From Priestia abyssalis (GTDB lineage: Bacteria; Bacillota; Bacilli; Bacillales; Bacillaceae_H): a stretch of DNA of 64,000 nucleotides. Both the position numbers and the translations under genes were made by a program. This document shows, in pieces, positions 52,305-61,622 of the stretch (position 1 is its first letter; the number at the start of each line of letters is the position of its first letter). Where the stretch lies: contig NZ_KV917369.1 in assembly GCF_002019595.1 (NCBI RefSeq), forward strand, positions 1,450,417-1,514,416, written 5' to 3'. The notes beneath the pieces are model-generated. The model was not told the origin of the DNA. It worked only from the letters and a program-made list of their open reading frames with translations, and did not search any database.

Positions 52305-53494
52305 TGGTTGTAATCGTGAATGCATTCCGGACTCCCATCGGCAAATACGGGGGAGCACTGGCGGATACACTGCCCGAAGAGCTCGTATCTCTTCTTATGA
52401 AAAATAATCTTTCATCTTCCGGTCATGGTGCCCATATTGTAGATGAAGTGATCGTCGGTCAAACGAAACAGAGCGCACATGCCCCCAATATTGCGAGGGT
52501 GGCTTCATTGAAAGCCCAATTTCCGGAGTCAATTTCCGCTTATACGGTCCATCGCCAATGCGGTTCAGGCATGCAGGCAGTTGTGAACGGAGCGATGTCC
52601 ATTTTAACGGGGCAGTCGGATGTCGTATTAGCGGGTGGAGTGGAAAGCATGTCACAGGCACCCCATTATACGGTCGGCACAAGGTTTGGCCTAAAGATGG
52701 GAGATATGACGCTCTATGATTCCAATACCGAAAGTCAGCCGAAATCGCAGCCTGAGGACATATACGGACATTTTACGATGGGGCAAACAGCTGAGTGGCT
52801 GGCTGAAAAATATAACATCAGCCGCAGTGAACAAGACGAATTTGCCTATGCGAGCCAACTGAAAACGAAACGAGCGATTGAACTCGGTCTGTTTGAAGAT
52901 GAAATCATTCCGGTTCCGGTAAAAGAAGGAAAAAAGGGAATTAGTCATTTTGCGATCGATGAACATCCAAGGTTGACGGACATTGAAACATTAGCAACAC
53001 TAAGGCCGGTGTTTCAAAAGGATGGAACGGTAACAGCAGGAAACTCCTCTGGCAGAAATGACGGTGCATCGATGCTGCTGTTGATGTCCGAAGAAAAGGC
53101 GAAACAGCTTGGAGTTGTTCCAATGGCAAGAATTCGTTCCTTTGCCGCGACGGGTGTATCGCCGAAAGAGATGGGAATCGGGCCGGTGCCTGCTTCTCAA
53201 ATAGCATTGAAAAAAGCGGGACTTCGTTTAGAAGATATCGATTTGATTGAATTGAATGAAGCGTTCGCTGCCCAAAGCCTTGCCTGCTTAAAAGAGTGGG
53301 GCTTGAAAGGGGATAATGTGAATGTCAACGGAGGGGCGATTGCCTTAGGGCATCCGCTGGGGTGTTCAGGGGCAAGAATCGTGACGACGTTATGTCACGA
53401 GCTTGAAAAACAAAAGCGGCAATACGGTCTTGCGACGATTTGTGTGGCGGGCGGATTAGGAATGGCGATGGTGGTGGAAAGATGGACGGAATAA
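52304..53494 (+). CDS. Thiolase (acetyl-CoA C-acyltransferase)
   Basis: A 396-residue thiolase II. The acylated Cys86 is in [11 protein letters not shown]; the C-terminal [16 protein letters not shown] carries the catalytic His and [11 protein letters not shown] the second Cys. Likely role: cleavage of 3-oxo-6-acetamidohexanoyl-CoA (or the deacetylated form) to acetyl-CoA and a C4 acyl-CoA. B. subtilis lacks a thiolase in its yod cluster, so its presence here completes the local pathway. The end overlaps the next start by 13 nt. Confidence 0.94.
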   Translation: MVVIVNAFRTPIGKYGGALADTLPEELVSLLMKNNLSSSGHGAHIVDEVIVGQTKQSAHAPNIARVASLKAQFPESISAYTVHRQCGSGMQAVVNGAMSILTGQSDVVLAGGVESMSQAPHYTVGTRFGLKMGDMTLYDSNTESQPKSQPEDIYGHFTMGQTAEWLAEKYNISRSEQDEFAYASQLKTKRAIELGLFEDEIIPVPVKEGKKGISHFAIDEHPRLTDIETLATLRPVFQKDGTVTAGNSSGRNDGASMLLLMSEEKAKQLGVVPMARIRSFAATGVSPKEMGIGPVPASQIALKKAGLRLEDIDLIELNEAFAAQSLACLKEWGLKGDNVNVNGGAIALGHPLGCSGARIVTTLCHELEKQKRQYGLATICVAGGLGMAMVVERWTE

Positions 53495-54867
53495 AAAAAG
53501 ACTATGTATTTCATCGTGATTTCAAAAAAGAGTACCCGATCATCACACATGGGGAAGGAGTCTACCTTGTGGATGAGGAAGGGAAAAAATACTTGGATGC
53601 TTGCTCCGGGGCCGTTGCAGCGAATTTAGGCCATGGGATTGCTTCTATTGGAGAAGCGATGGCAGAGCAAGCCAAAAAAGCGGCTTTTGTCCATACAATG
53701 CGCTTCGAAACAAAAGCACTGCATGAACTGGCTGAAAAAATCGGGAAAATGGCTCCAAGCCGTTTAAACAAAGTTTATTTTACAACCGGAGGTTCAGAGG
53801 CAAATGAAAGTGCTTTGAAGCTGGCAAGACAATATCATAGAGATGCCGGAAAGCCGCAAAAGCACCTGGTAATCGGGCGCTGGCAATCTTATCACGGAAA
53901 TACAATCGGCTCTTTATCAGCAGGGGGAGACGTAAAAAGAAGACATGTATACACTCCCAATCTTTTAAACTATGCCCATGTGTATTCTCCGTACTGTCAC
54001 CGATGTCCATATAACCGTCAACAAGATGATTGCCTGGCGAAGCAAAACTGGACGTGTGTGACGGATATTGAACGAGTCATTTTAGAACTTGGTCCTGAGA
54101 ATGTGTCGGCATTCATCGCCGAGCCGATTGTCGGAAGCCAACAAGGCGCGGTGCCGCCGCCGCCCGGGTATTTCGAAAAGGTTCGTGAGCTGTGTGACCG
54201 TTATGACATTATCTTGATTATCGATGAAGTCATGACGGGATTTGGCCGCACCGGTACGAACTTCGCAACCGAACAAATTGGAATCGAAGCAGATATCATC
54301 ACGTTCGGAAAAGGGGTTTCCGCTGGCTATGCCCCGCTTGCCGGAATGATTGTCCATGACCGGTTAATTGATGGACTCACTCAAAACAGCGACGGAAAAT
54401 TCGTCCACGGCTACACATACAGCGGGCATCCCGTGGCTGTCGCTGCCGGTCTTGCCGCATTGGATGTGTATGAGCATGAGCGGGTGCTTGAAAACGTAAA
54501 GGAGCAAGGAAACTACCTGTTCGACCGGCTTTTAGAGCTGAAGAAAAAACATTCCTATATATCCGATGTCCGAGGAAGAGGGCTTTTAATCGGAATCGAG
54601 CTTGTGAAAGATCGCGAATGCGATGAGCTGTTTGATCCATCTGAAAAAGCCGCTGAAACGTTGAATGCTATTGCAATGGAGCTTGGAGCGGTTTTTTACC
54701 CGGGTACCGGCTCAATTGATGGAATAAAGGGAGAACACCTCATCATCAGTCCTCCTTTAACTGTTACCAAACCGGAATTAGATGAGATTGTGAGAATGCT
54801 GGACGAATCGCTGATCTTATTTAAAGGTCGCTTAAGAAAGGATGAGACATATGAAATTACAAAATAA
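53482..54867 (+). CDS. Class III aminotransferase (YodT-like)
   Basis: A 461-residue PLP-dependent omega-aminotransferase. Fold-type I marks: substrate/PLP loop TTGGSEANESALKLARQYH, the Asp in IIDEVMTGFGRTG and the PLP Lys in TFGKGVSAGYAPL. A Cys cluster, YCHRCPYNRQQDDCLAKQNWTC (written here in two halves: YCHRCPYNRQ and QDDCLAKQNWTC), is typical of this subgroup. In B. subtilis YodT is proposed to remove the 3-amino group of acetyl-beta-lysine. ATG 53482 overlaps the thiolase gene. Confidence 0.9.
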   Translation: MDGIKKDYVFHRDFKKEYPIITHGEGVYLVDEEGKKYLDACSGAVAANLGHGIASIGEAMAEQAKKAAFVHTMRFETKALHELAEKIGKMAPSRLNKVYFTTGGSEANESALKLARQYHRDAGKPQKHLVIGRWQSYHGNTIGSLSAGGDVKRRHVYTPNLLNYAHVYSPYCHRCPYNRQQDDCLAKQNWTCVTDIERVILELGPENVSAFIAEPIVGSQQGAVPPPPGYFEKVRELCDRYDIILIIDEVMTGFGRTGTNFATEQIGIEADIITFGKGVSAGYAPLAGMIVHDRLIDGLTQNSDGKFVHGYTYSGHPVAVAAGLAALDVYEHERVLENVKEQGNYLFDRLLELKKKHSYISDVRGRGLLIGIELVKDRECDELFDPSEKAAETLNAIAMELGAVFYPGTGSIDGIKGEHLIISPPLTVTKPELDEIVRMLDESLILFKGRLRKDETYEITK

Positions 54868-56146
54868 AACAGAAGAAATCAGAGAAAAAGCGCGTAAACA
54901 TTTATCGCCTGTCATGACGAGAGTAACGGAACTTGTGATTGATAAGGCACACGGTGCCAAGTTTTGGACGACAGATGGCAATGAATATATCGATTTCGTT
55001 TCAGGAGTGGCTGTTAATGCGGTCGGTCATACGAACGAAAAAATGGTTGAAGCGATTAAAAAACAAGCAGAAAACCTGATTCATCTTGGATTGAACTACG
55101 GATATTATGAAACGGCAGCTAATTTGGCCGAAAAGCTTGCACAAATTACACCGGGAAATTTGGATACAGTCTTTTTCTCCAATTCAGGTGCTGAAGCGAT
55201 TGACGGTGCATTAAAATTAGCGAAAGCAGCTACAGGCAGACCGGCCATCATCGCATTTGAAGGATCGTTCCACGGCCGGACGCTGGGAGCAACGGCCATC
55301 ACGGCATCAAGCTCGAAATACCGCCGTTATTATGAACCGATTTTAGGTGAAGTGCACCACGTTCCATACCCGTACCCGAGCCAATTGAAAAACATTCAAG
55401 AAGATGACGTGGAAGAGTATTGTTTAAATCAGCTTCAAAAATTGTTTGATTTACGAGTGGATCCTTCCCGTGTCGCAGCCATCATCATTGAGCCGGTCAT
55501 GGGTGAAGGAGGCTATTATCCAGCACCGCCAAGTTTCTTGCAGGCGTTAAGAAAAATAACGGAAGAACATGGCATTTTGCTTATTTTCGATGAAGTACAA
55601 ACAGGATTTGGCCGTACAGGCAAAATGTTCGCGGCAGAGCATGCGAATGTGACTCCGGATATTTTAGTGCTGGCAAAAGCGCTTTCAGGAGGAATGCCTC
55701 TTGGTGCCATCGTGGCAAGCCGTGAGCTTCATGAAAAATGGCCGACGGCAGGCCATGGTTCTACATTTGGCGGGAATCCGATTTCCTGCGCGGCTGCCTT
55801 GGCGAATATTGAAGTGATCGAAGAAGAAAAATTGGTTGAACGAAGCGCCCGACTCGGTGCGGAGATTGTCGGCCGCCTTCAACAATCGGTCGGACATTTA
55901 CCGGGTATTGTAGAGGTACGCGGAGTAGGGATGATGATCGGAATCGAATTTGATCAGCAGTCTGCCGCTTCATTCGTGCCGAAAATTAAAGCGAAGGCAT
56001 TGGAGAATGGCTTGCTGATTATGAACTGCGGCGTCAGCGGTCAAACGATTCGTTTAATGCTGCCGCTGAATATTCAAGAAGATGTGTTGGATAAAGGATT
56101 AACGATTTTAGAAGATGTCATGTCAGAAACGATATCAGGGAACTAA
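54851..56146 (+). CDS. 4-aminobutyrate-type aminotransferase (GabT-like)
   Basis: A 431-residue class III aminotransferase of the GABA/ornithine type. It shows FFSNSGAEAIDGALKLAKAATGRP, EPVMGEGGYYPAP, IFDEVQTGFGRTGKMFA and the PLP Lys in VLAKALSGGMPLGA. EGGYYPAP corresponds to the gamma-carboxylate-binding region of GABA aminotransferases. AAAGGATG precedes ATG 54851, which overlaps the upstream gene's end. With the following aldehyde dehydrogenase it would turn GABA into succinate. Confidence 0.9.
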   Translation: MKLQNKTEEIREKARKHLSPVMTRVTELVIDKAHGAKFWTTDGNEYIDFVSGVAVNAVGHTNEKMVEAIKKQAENLIHLGLNYGYYETAANLAEKLAQITPGNLDTVFFSNSGAEAIDGALKLAKAATGRPAIIAFEGSFHGRTLGATAITASSSKYRRYYEPILGEVHHVPYPYPSQLKNIQEDDVEEYCLNQLQKLFDLRVDPSRVAAIIIEPVMGEGGYYPAPPSFLQALRKITEEHGILLIFDEVQTGFGRTGKMFAAEHANVTPDILVLAKALSGGMPLGAIVASRELHEKWPTAGHGSTFGGNPISCAAALANIEVIEEEKLVERSARLGAEIVGRLQQSVGHLPGIVEVRGVGMMIGIEFDQQSAASFVPKIKAKALENGLLIMNCGVSGQTIRLMLPLNIQEDVLDKGLTILEDVMSETISGN

Positions 56147-56188
56147 ATGACGTTTCCCTGAAATTAGGAAGAAAAGGAGGCCGCATTT

Positions 56189-57649
56189 ATGTCTAATCAA
56201 ATCAAAACAGAGATTCTCCAAGGAGATCTTTATATAAATGGAAAATGGGTAAGCGATCCGGACCAGTCTTACTTTGAAAGTTTAAATCCGGCGACGGGGG
56301 AGCTGGTCGGCACATGTGCAGCTGCCACAGTGGAGCAAGTGAACGAAGCGGTAGCAAAAGCGAATGAGGCGTATGCACAATGGAAAAACACGCCGATTCC
56401 AGAGCGCGCAGCTTATTTAGCGAAAGCGGCCCAATTGTTTGAAAAACGTAAAGGAGAGCTGGCTCGTGTCATGACGATGGAAATGGGGAAAGTGCTGGCT
56501 GAGTCGCTGGGTGAGGTCGGAGTGGTCAGCGCCACTGCTCAATACATGGCAGGAGAGGGAAGACGCCTTTTCGGTGAAACCGTTCCTGCCGGTTTTCCGA
56601 ATCGAAACGTCAGAATGGTGCGTGAGCCGCTCGGAGTCGTGGCGTGTATTACGCCTTGGAATTTCCCGGTGGCGCTTGCTTCTTATAAAATCTTTTCGGC
56701 ACTCATTGCAGGAAACACTGTGGTATGGAAGCCGGCTTCGGAAGTCGCGTTATCAGCAAAAATTTTTATCGAAGTGCTCGATGAAGCAGGGTTACCGGCA
56801 GGGGTCGTGAACTTAATTACCGGTTCAGGGAGAACGGTGGGCCAAACACTTGCCGAGCATCCTGATGTAAAGGTTATTTCGTTTACCGGTTCAACGGAAG
56901 TCGGCCAAACACTGGCTGAAATGAGCAGCAAAACGCTAAAACGCATTTCGCTGGAATTAGGCGGAAAAAATGCAGTCATCGTGCTGAAAGATGCGGACTT
57001 AGATAAAGCGGCTGACGGAATTGTCAAATCTGCATTTACGACAACAGGACAGCGCTGTACAGCAGCAAGCCGGGTAATCGTCGAGCGTTCGGTCAAGGAG
57101 CCGCTTGTCCAAAAAATTGTACAGCTAACGAAAGCTATGAAAATAGGAAACGGCCTTGAAGAAGGGAACCAAGTTGGCCCTCTCGTGAATGAAGAACAGC
57201 TTCATACCGTAGAAAAGTACGTAGAAACCGCAATTGGAGAAGGCGGAAAAGTGGTATCAGGCGGTCAGCGTGTCAAAGAATTGGGCGGCTATTATTATGA
57301 GCCGACCATTATTGAAAATGTGAAACGTAACCATACAATTGCACAGGAAGAAATATTCGGTCCGGTTCTTGCAATTATTGAAGTAGATTCATATGAAGAA
57401 GCGATGGAAGTGAATAATGGTACGATTTACGGACTATCCACTTCTATTTATACAGAGAGCCTTCATTATGCCAACCGTGCTGCAGCAGAGGCTGTAAGTG
57501 GACTTGTCTATATCAATAACGGCACGTCCAATGCCGAAATGGGTGTCGCATTCGGCGGTATGAAAATGTCAGGAAACGGTCACCGAGAAGTGTCCCATCA
57601 CGCATTTGATGTCATGACAGAGTGGAAGTCGATTTATACGAACTATTGA
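56189..57649 (+). CDS. Aldehyde dehydrogenase (GabD-like)
   Basis: A 486-residue NAD(P)-dependent aldehyde dehydrogenase. Seen are ITPWNFPVALASYKI, FTGSTEVGQTLAE, the general-base Glu in SLELGGKNAVIVL (about 256) and the nucleophile Cys in TTGQRCTAAS (about 290). The sequence resembles succinate-semialdehyde dehydrogenases, which fits its place after the GabT-like gene, although alpha-ketoglutaric or aldehydic substrates of other kinds cannot be excluded. AAAGGAGG is 8 nt before the ATG. Confidence 0.93.
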   Translation: MSNQIKTEILQGDLYINGKWVSDPDQSYFESLNPATGELVGTCAAATVEQVNEAVAKANEAYAQWKNTPIPERAAYLAKAAQLFEKRKGELARVMTMEMGKVLAESLGEVGVVSATAQYMAGEGRRLFGETVPAGFPNRNVRMVREPLGVVACITPWNFPVALASYKIFSALIAGNTVVWKPASEVALSAKIFIEVLDEAGLPAGVVNLITGSGRTVGQTLAEHPDVKVISFTGSTEVGQTLAEMSSKTLKRISLELGGKNAVIVLKDADLDKAADGIVKSAFTTTGQRCTAASRVIVERSVKEPLVQKIVQLTKAMKIGNGLEEGNQVGPLVNEEQLHTVEKYVETAIGEGGKVVSGGQRVKELGGYYYEPTIIENVKRNHTIAQEEIFGPVLAIIEVDSYEEAMEVNNGTIYGLSTSIYTESLHYANRAAAEAVSGLVYINNGTSNAEMGVAFGGMKMSGNGHREVSHHAFDVMTEWKSIYTNY

Positions 57650-57667
57650 TGATTGATGCAAAATGTG

Positions 57668-57710
57668 TGTTCAAAAAGGGCTGAATCAAGGAAGACGTCC
57701 TTTTTGAACA
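57668..57710 (+). other. Hairpin between ALDH and M81 genes
   Basis: TGTTCAAAAAGG (57668-57679) pairs with CCTTTTTGAACA (57699-57710), a perfect 12-bp stem without a T run. It may set mRNA stability within the operon or act as a weak terminator. Confidence 0.55.
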
Positions 57711-57728
57711 GCCACAAGGGGTGATCGC

Positions 57729-59249
57729 ATGAAGAGTTATCGTATCGGTATAGCATTCTTTTACCATGAATCCCACAGTTTCAGTCCGATGAAAACGGAA
57801 ATCGAACAGTTCCGAAATGAAGGCTATTTCATAGGCGATGAGATTTATGATGCCTATACAGGAACGAAAACGGAAGTGGGTGGGTTTTTGGATGTGCTGA
57901 GGCAAGAAGAGGATGTCGAAATCGTACCGCTTCTTTGTGCCGCTGCCATTCCATCGGGTGTCGTATCTACGGAGGCATATACCATCATAGAAGAACAAAT
58001 GCTGCAATCCATTCGGGAGGCAGGAAGGCTGGATGGTTTATTGCTCGCCCTTCATGGAGCGATGGTCGTCGAGCACCTCTTTGATCCTGAAGAGCATTTG
58101 CTGGGAAAAATTCGCGGGCTCATCGGTCCAGATGTCCCGATTGCAACCACTCTAGATATGCACGCGAATTTAAGTGAAAAAATGATTGATTACACACCGC
58201 TTCATTTTGGATTTAAAACATATCCGCATGTTGATATGTATGAGCAAGGCGTTCACGCCGCGGCCGCTTTATTGAAGCAATTAAAAGAGGGGGTAAAGTA
58301 TTACGCTTCTTTTGAAAAATTGCCGATGATGCCGCCTTCGATCAACATGAGAACGGCAGAAGGACCGATGCATAAAATGATAGAGTGGGCGAAACAAGCT
58401 GAACAAGAAGAGGGCATCTGTAATGTGTCCGTCTTCGGCGGGTTTCCATACTCGGATATTCCGATGGTTGGAGCGAGTGTACTTGTGATTGCGCTCGACT
58501 CGCAAAAAGGAGAAGAAACAGCCCGAAAGATGGCATCCTTGTTTTGGAATGTAAGAGAAGAATTTATCATGGATTTGCCGGATGTAAGAGAAGGCCTGAA
58601 TTTGGCGATGTCGATTGCAGATGACAAGCCAGTCGTGCTTGCCGACATCTCGGATAATCCGTTAAGCTGCGGCAGCGGGGATACGACAGAACTGCTGCGG
58701 GAAATGGTGAGGATAAACATTCCGAACTCGCTGTTTGGGGGGCTTTACGATCCGGAATCGATTGAGGTTTGCCGCCAGGCGGGAGCCGGAAATAAGGTTT
58801 CACTGGCCCTTGGGGGAAAAATATCGCCTGAGTTTGGGGAGCCGGTTTGTGTCGAAGCGACGGTTGTGGCCCTGTCAGACGGTGTATTTCACAATTCAGG
58901 ACCGTTCAATCAGCATTTGAGGGTTGATTTAAAAGGAGCGGCACATATTCGTGTCGGCGAAATGGATGTTTTGCTTATCGGGAGGCCGATGTCAGCTAAT
59001 GATCCGGAAATGTTCCGTCACATCGGTCTTGAGCCGTCGACGAAAAGAATTCTTGGACTCAAGGCAAAAAACCATTTTCGGGCAGCCTTTGAACCGATTG
59101 TCGGACGCATCATTTATGTGGATGCGCCCGGTGTGGCGTCGAATCGTTTAACGACGTTTACATATCGTTACATTCCAACACCGATATGGCCGTTAGATGA
59201 CATTGACTACAAGGTAAAACAGAGGAGGAAAGAAAAATGGAAACAGTGA
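57729..59249 (+). CDS. M81 family metallohydrolase (MlrC-like)
   Basis: A 506-residue zinc hydrolase of the microcystin-degradation MlrC family. Likely metal ligands lie in FFYHESHSFSP, TTLDMHANLSEKM and TYPHVDMYEQG; the C-terminal MlrC domain begins near SCGSGDTTELLREM. Known members cut amide bonds of unusual peptides. In this cluster it occupies the place of B. subtilis YodQ, an M20-type deacylase, so removal of an acetyl group from 4-acetamidobutyrate is a testable guess. GGGGTGATCGC precedes the ATG. The end overlaps the next gene by 13 nt. Confidence 0.88.
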   Translation: MKSYRIGIAFFYHESHSFSPMKTEIEQFRNEGYFIGDEIYDAYTGTKTEVGGFLDVLRQEEDVEIVPLLCAAAIPSGVVSTEAYTIIEEQMLQSIREAGRLDGLLLALHGAMVVEHLFDPEEHLLGKIRGLIGPDVPIATTLDMHANLSEKMIDYTPLHFGFKTYPHVDMYEQGVHAAAALLKQLKEGVKYYASFEKLPMMPPSINMRTAEGPMHKMIEWAKQAEQEEGICNVSVFGGFPYSDIPMVGASVLVIALDSQKGEETARKMASLFWNVREEFIMDLPDVREGLNLAMSIADDKPVVLADISDNPLSCGSGDTTELLREMVRINIPNSLFGGLYDPESIEVCRQAGAGNKVSLALGGKISPEFGEPVCVEATVVALSDGVFHNSGPFNQHLRVDLKGAAHIRVGEMDVLLIGRPMSANDPEMFRHIGLEPSTKRILGLKAKNHFRAAFEPIVGRIIYVDAPGVASNRLTTFTYRYIPTPIWPLDDIDYKVKQRRKEKWKQ

Positions 59250-59716
59250 ACAAATCCTATTATGTCGAAGTGCCGACCTCATTGAGCCCAGAACAGCAAA
59301 AAATGATGATGGAACTTGAAAAAGACGCGTTTCCAGGGTTAGGAGCGATTGATGAGCAGACACTTGTTCCGTTGGTCCGGTATGGAAAAATCATTCAATA
59401 TCGGCAGCAAAATGATCCAAGGCCAATCGCTATTTGTGAATTAATGAGAGATTACCATGATATTCACAAAGCCTATATTTTCGGCTATTATGTCCGCTCA
59501 GACCAGCAAGGAAAGGGAATTGGAAAATTATTTCTCGATGAAATCTTTCCCATTTTAAAGAAAGACGGATTTAAGAAAGTTTGTTTGACAGTCAGCACAA
59601 AAAATACTGCCGCAGTCAAGTTATATGAAAAAGCTGGATTTGCAGTGAAAGAGACAAGAGTCAATGAGTTTGGCCAGGGAGAAGATCGCTATTATATGGA
59701 GTACTCTATTTCATAA
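59237..59716 (+). CDS. GNAT acetyltransferase, putative beta-lysine acetyltransferase
   Basis: A 159-residue GNAT. The core includes IFGYYVRSDQQGKGIGKLFLDEIFPIL (motif A, QGKGIG) and VSTKNTAAVKLYEKAGFAV (motif B). It is placed, like YodP/AblB in other species, next to kamA and would acetylate the epsilon-amino group of beta-lysine. It is however much shorter than AblB/YodP (about 270-280 residues), so it is probably not an orthologue but a stand-in, or acts on another amine. Its start overlaps the M81 gene, with GGAGG inside that gene. Confidence 0.88.
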   Translation: METVNKSYYVEVPTSLSPEQQKMMMELEKDAFPGLGAIDEQTLVPLVRYGKIIQYRQQNDPRPIAICELMRDYHDIHKAYIFGYYVRSDQQGKGIGKLFLDEIFPILKKDGFKKVCLTVSTKNTAAVKLYEKAGFAVKETRVNEFGQGEDRYYMEYSIS

Positions 59717-59804
59717 TGAGTTGTTTTATAGAGGATATTCAATAAGGGGAGAAAAGATTTAAAACGGTCAATCAAAAAATAAAAACATTTTGGAGGGGTA
59801 TGTA

Positions 59805-61214
59805 ATGAGAAACAATTTATACAAACCAAAAAGACATTGGAAAGAGTTCGAGCTTTGGAAGGACGTAACGGAAGAGCAGTGGAATGACTGGGTTTGGCAA
59901 TTGACGAATACCATCAAAAGCTTGGAAGAGTTAAAGCAAGTCGTCAATTTAACACCGGAGGAAGAAGAAGGCGTTAAAATTTCCACAAAAACAATCCCAT
60001 TAAACATCACGCCGTATTATGCATGGCTAATGGATGCGGACGATCCAAGATGTCCGGTTCGCATGCAGTCCGTACCGATTTCACAAGAACTGCACAAAAC
60101 GCGATACGATTTAGAGGATCCGCTTCATGAAGATGAAGATTCTCCGGTACCTGGCTTAACACATCGTTATCCAGACCGCGTGTTGTTCCTGGTGACAAAC
60201 CAATGTTCAATGTATTGCCGTTACTGTACAAGAAGACGATTCTCCGGTCAAATCGGAATGGGTGTACCGAAAAAACAACTGGACACGGCGATCAACTACA
60301 TCGCTTCTAACCCGCAAATTCGCGACGTCTTAATTTCTGGAGGAGACGGTCTCCTTATTAATGACAATATTTTAGAATATATCTTAAAGAACTTGCGTGA
60401 AATTCCGCATGTGGAAATTATCCGCATCGGTACGAGAGCACCTGTCGTGTTCCCGCAGCGTATTACCGAAAACCTTTGTAACATCTTGAAAAAGTACCAT
60501 CCAGTTTGGTTGAATACGCATTTCAATACATCCATCGAAATTACCGAAGAATCAAAACGCGCATGTGAAATGCTGGCAAATGCGGGTGTACCGGTCGGTA
60601 ACCAGGCGGTTATTTTAGCGGGTATCAATGACAGTGTACCAATCATGAAACAGCTTATGCATGATCTTGTCAAAATTCGCGTTCGTCCATATTACATTTA
60701 CCAATGTGATTTATCGGAAGGAATTGGCCATTTCCGCGCACCAATCAGCAAAGGATTGGAAATCATGGAAGGACTTCGCGGTCACACATCCGGCTACGCT
60801 GTGCCGACGTTCATTGTCGATGCGCCTGGAGGGGGCGGTAAAATTCCGTTACAACCTAACTACATCATTTCTCAAAGTGCAAATAAGGTTGTACTGCGTA
60901 ACTTTGAAGGTGTGATTACCTCTTATCCGGAGCCGCAAAATTATCAGCCGGGCAGCGCGGAAGACTACTACAAAAAGGTGTATCCAGAAGTATTTGAAAA
61001 ATTTGAAAGCAATGGTGTCCTTTCTATTATCGACGATACGAAATTCAATCTTACTCCGGAAGGCTTGAAGCGTTTAGATCGCCGTAAAACATATACTCAA
61101 AATCCGGAGCACAGCTCTTTAAAGGATAAGCGCGACAAACGCGATGAATTAAAAGAGAAAAAATTCCAGGCGCAAATGAGTAAGTACGAAACAGCAGGAG
61201 CGAAGGAGGAATAA
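59805..61214 (+). CDS. kamA: Lysine 2,3-aminomutase
   Basis: A 469-residue radical-SAM, PLP-dependent enzyme converting L-lysine to L-beta-lysine. The [4Fe-4S] cysteines are Cys134, Cys138 and Cys141 in CSMYCRYCTRRRF; the PLP Lys346 is in PGGGGKIPLQ. The segment ISGGDGLLI binds SAM/PLP. GGAGGGG (59792-59798) selects ATG 59805. In B. subtilis kamA neighbours yodTSRQP and yokU; here too yokU follows directly. It is the entry step of the whole cluster. Confidence 0.97.
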   Translation: MRNNLYKPKRHWKEFELWKDVTEEQWNDWVWQLTNTIKSLEELKQVVNLTPEEEEGVKISTKTIPLNITPYYAWLMDADDPRCPVRMQSVPISQELHKTRYDLEDPLHEDEDSPVPGLTHRYPDRVLFLVTNQCSMYCRYCTRRRFSGQIGMGVPKKQLDTAINYIASNPQIRDVLISGGDGLLINDNILEYILKNLREIPHVEIIRIGTRAPVVFPQRITENLCNILKKYHPVWLNTHFNTSIEITEESKRACEMLANAGVPVGNQAVILAGINDSVPIMKQLMHDLVKIRVRPYYIYQCDLSEGIGHFRAPISKGLEIMEGLRGHTSGYAVPTFIVDAPGGGGKIPLQPNYIISQSANKVVLRNFEGVITSYPEPQNYQPGSAEDYYKKVYPEVFEKFESNGVLSIIDDTKFNLTPEGLKRLDRRKTYTQNPEHSSLKDKRDKRDELKEKKFQAQMSKYETAGAKEE

Positions 61215-61495
61215 TGGTGACTTGTCAATGGTGCGAATCTGATACGGCGCGTGAAACGAGCAGCACGGTTTATTGGGAGCTTCCGGACGGAACGAAAGCG
61301 ATTGAAATTCAGGACACACCATCCATTCATTGTTTGGAATGCGGAATGACGTATCAAACGGATGAAACGGTCAAAGAAATTGAGGACCAGCTGTTTTTAA
61401 TCGATACAACAAAGCTCGGAAAAAGTGTGACGCATGAAGCCCTTATGGCTGCGCCGCGTTTATTGAAGCGTAACTATTTTGATTTTTCAACGTAA
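61214..61495 (+). CDS. yokU: YokU family zinc-finger protein
   Basis: A 93-residue protein with two CxxC pairs, CQWC (about 4-7) and CLEC (about 36-39), forming a probable zinc ribbon, followed by a YgiT-like middle and the tail LLKRNYFDFST. ATG 61214 shares a base with the kamA stop (TAATG), so the two are coupled. Function is unknown, but the kamA–yokU pairing is conserved in Bacillus. A terminator closes the cluster. Confidence 0.92.
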   Translation: MVTCQWCESDTARETSSTVYWELPDGTKAIEIQDTPSIHCLECGMTYQTDETVKEIEDQLFLIDTTKLGKSVTHEALMAAPRLLKRNYFDFST

Positions 61496-61508
61496 GCGAA
61501 AATGAAGG

Positions 61509-61558
61509 AAGCTGGGATTGAAGAGTGTATGGTGCACCTTCAATCCCAGCTTTTTTTA
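61509..61558 (+). terminator. Terminator of the lysine cluster
   Basis: AAGCTGGGATTGAAG (61509-61523) pairs with CTTCAATCCCAGCTT (61538-61552), followed by a T run. Confidence 0.95.
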
Positions 61559-61622
61559 TGAAACTTTCCAGCCCGTTCGTTCGTAAAGTAATCAAGAAAT
61601 ACATAGAAAGGAAGCATAGAAT

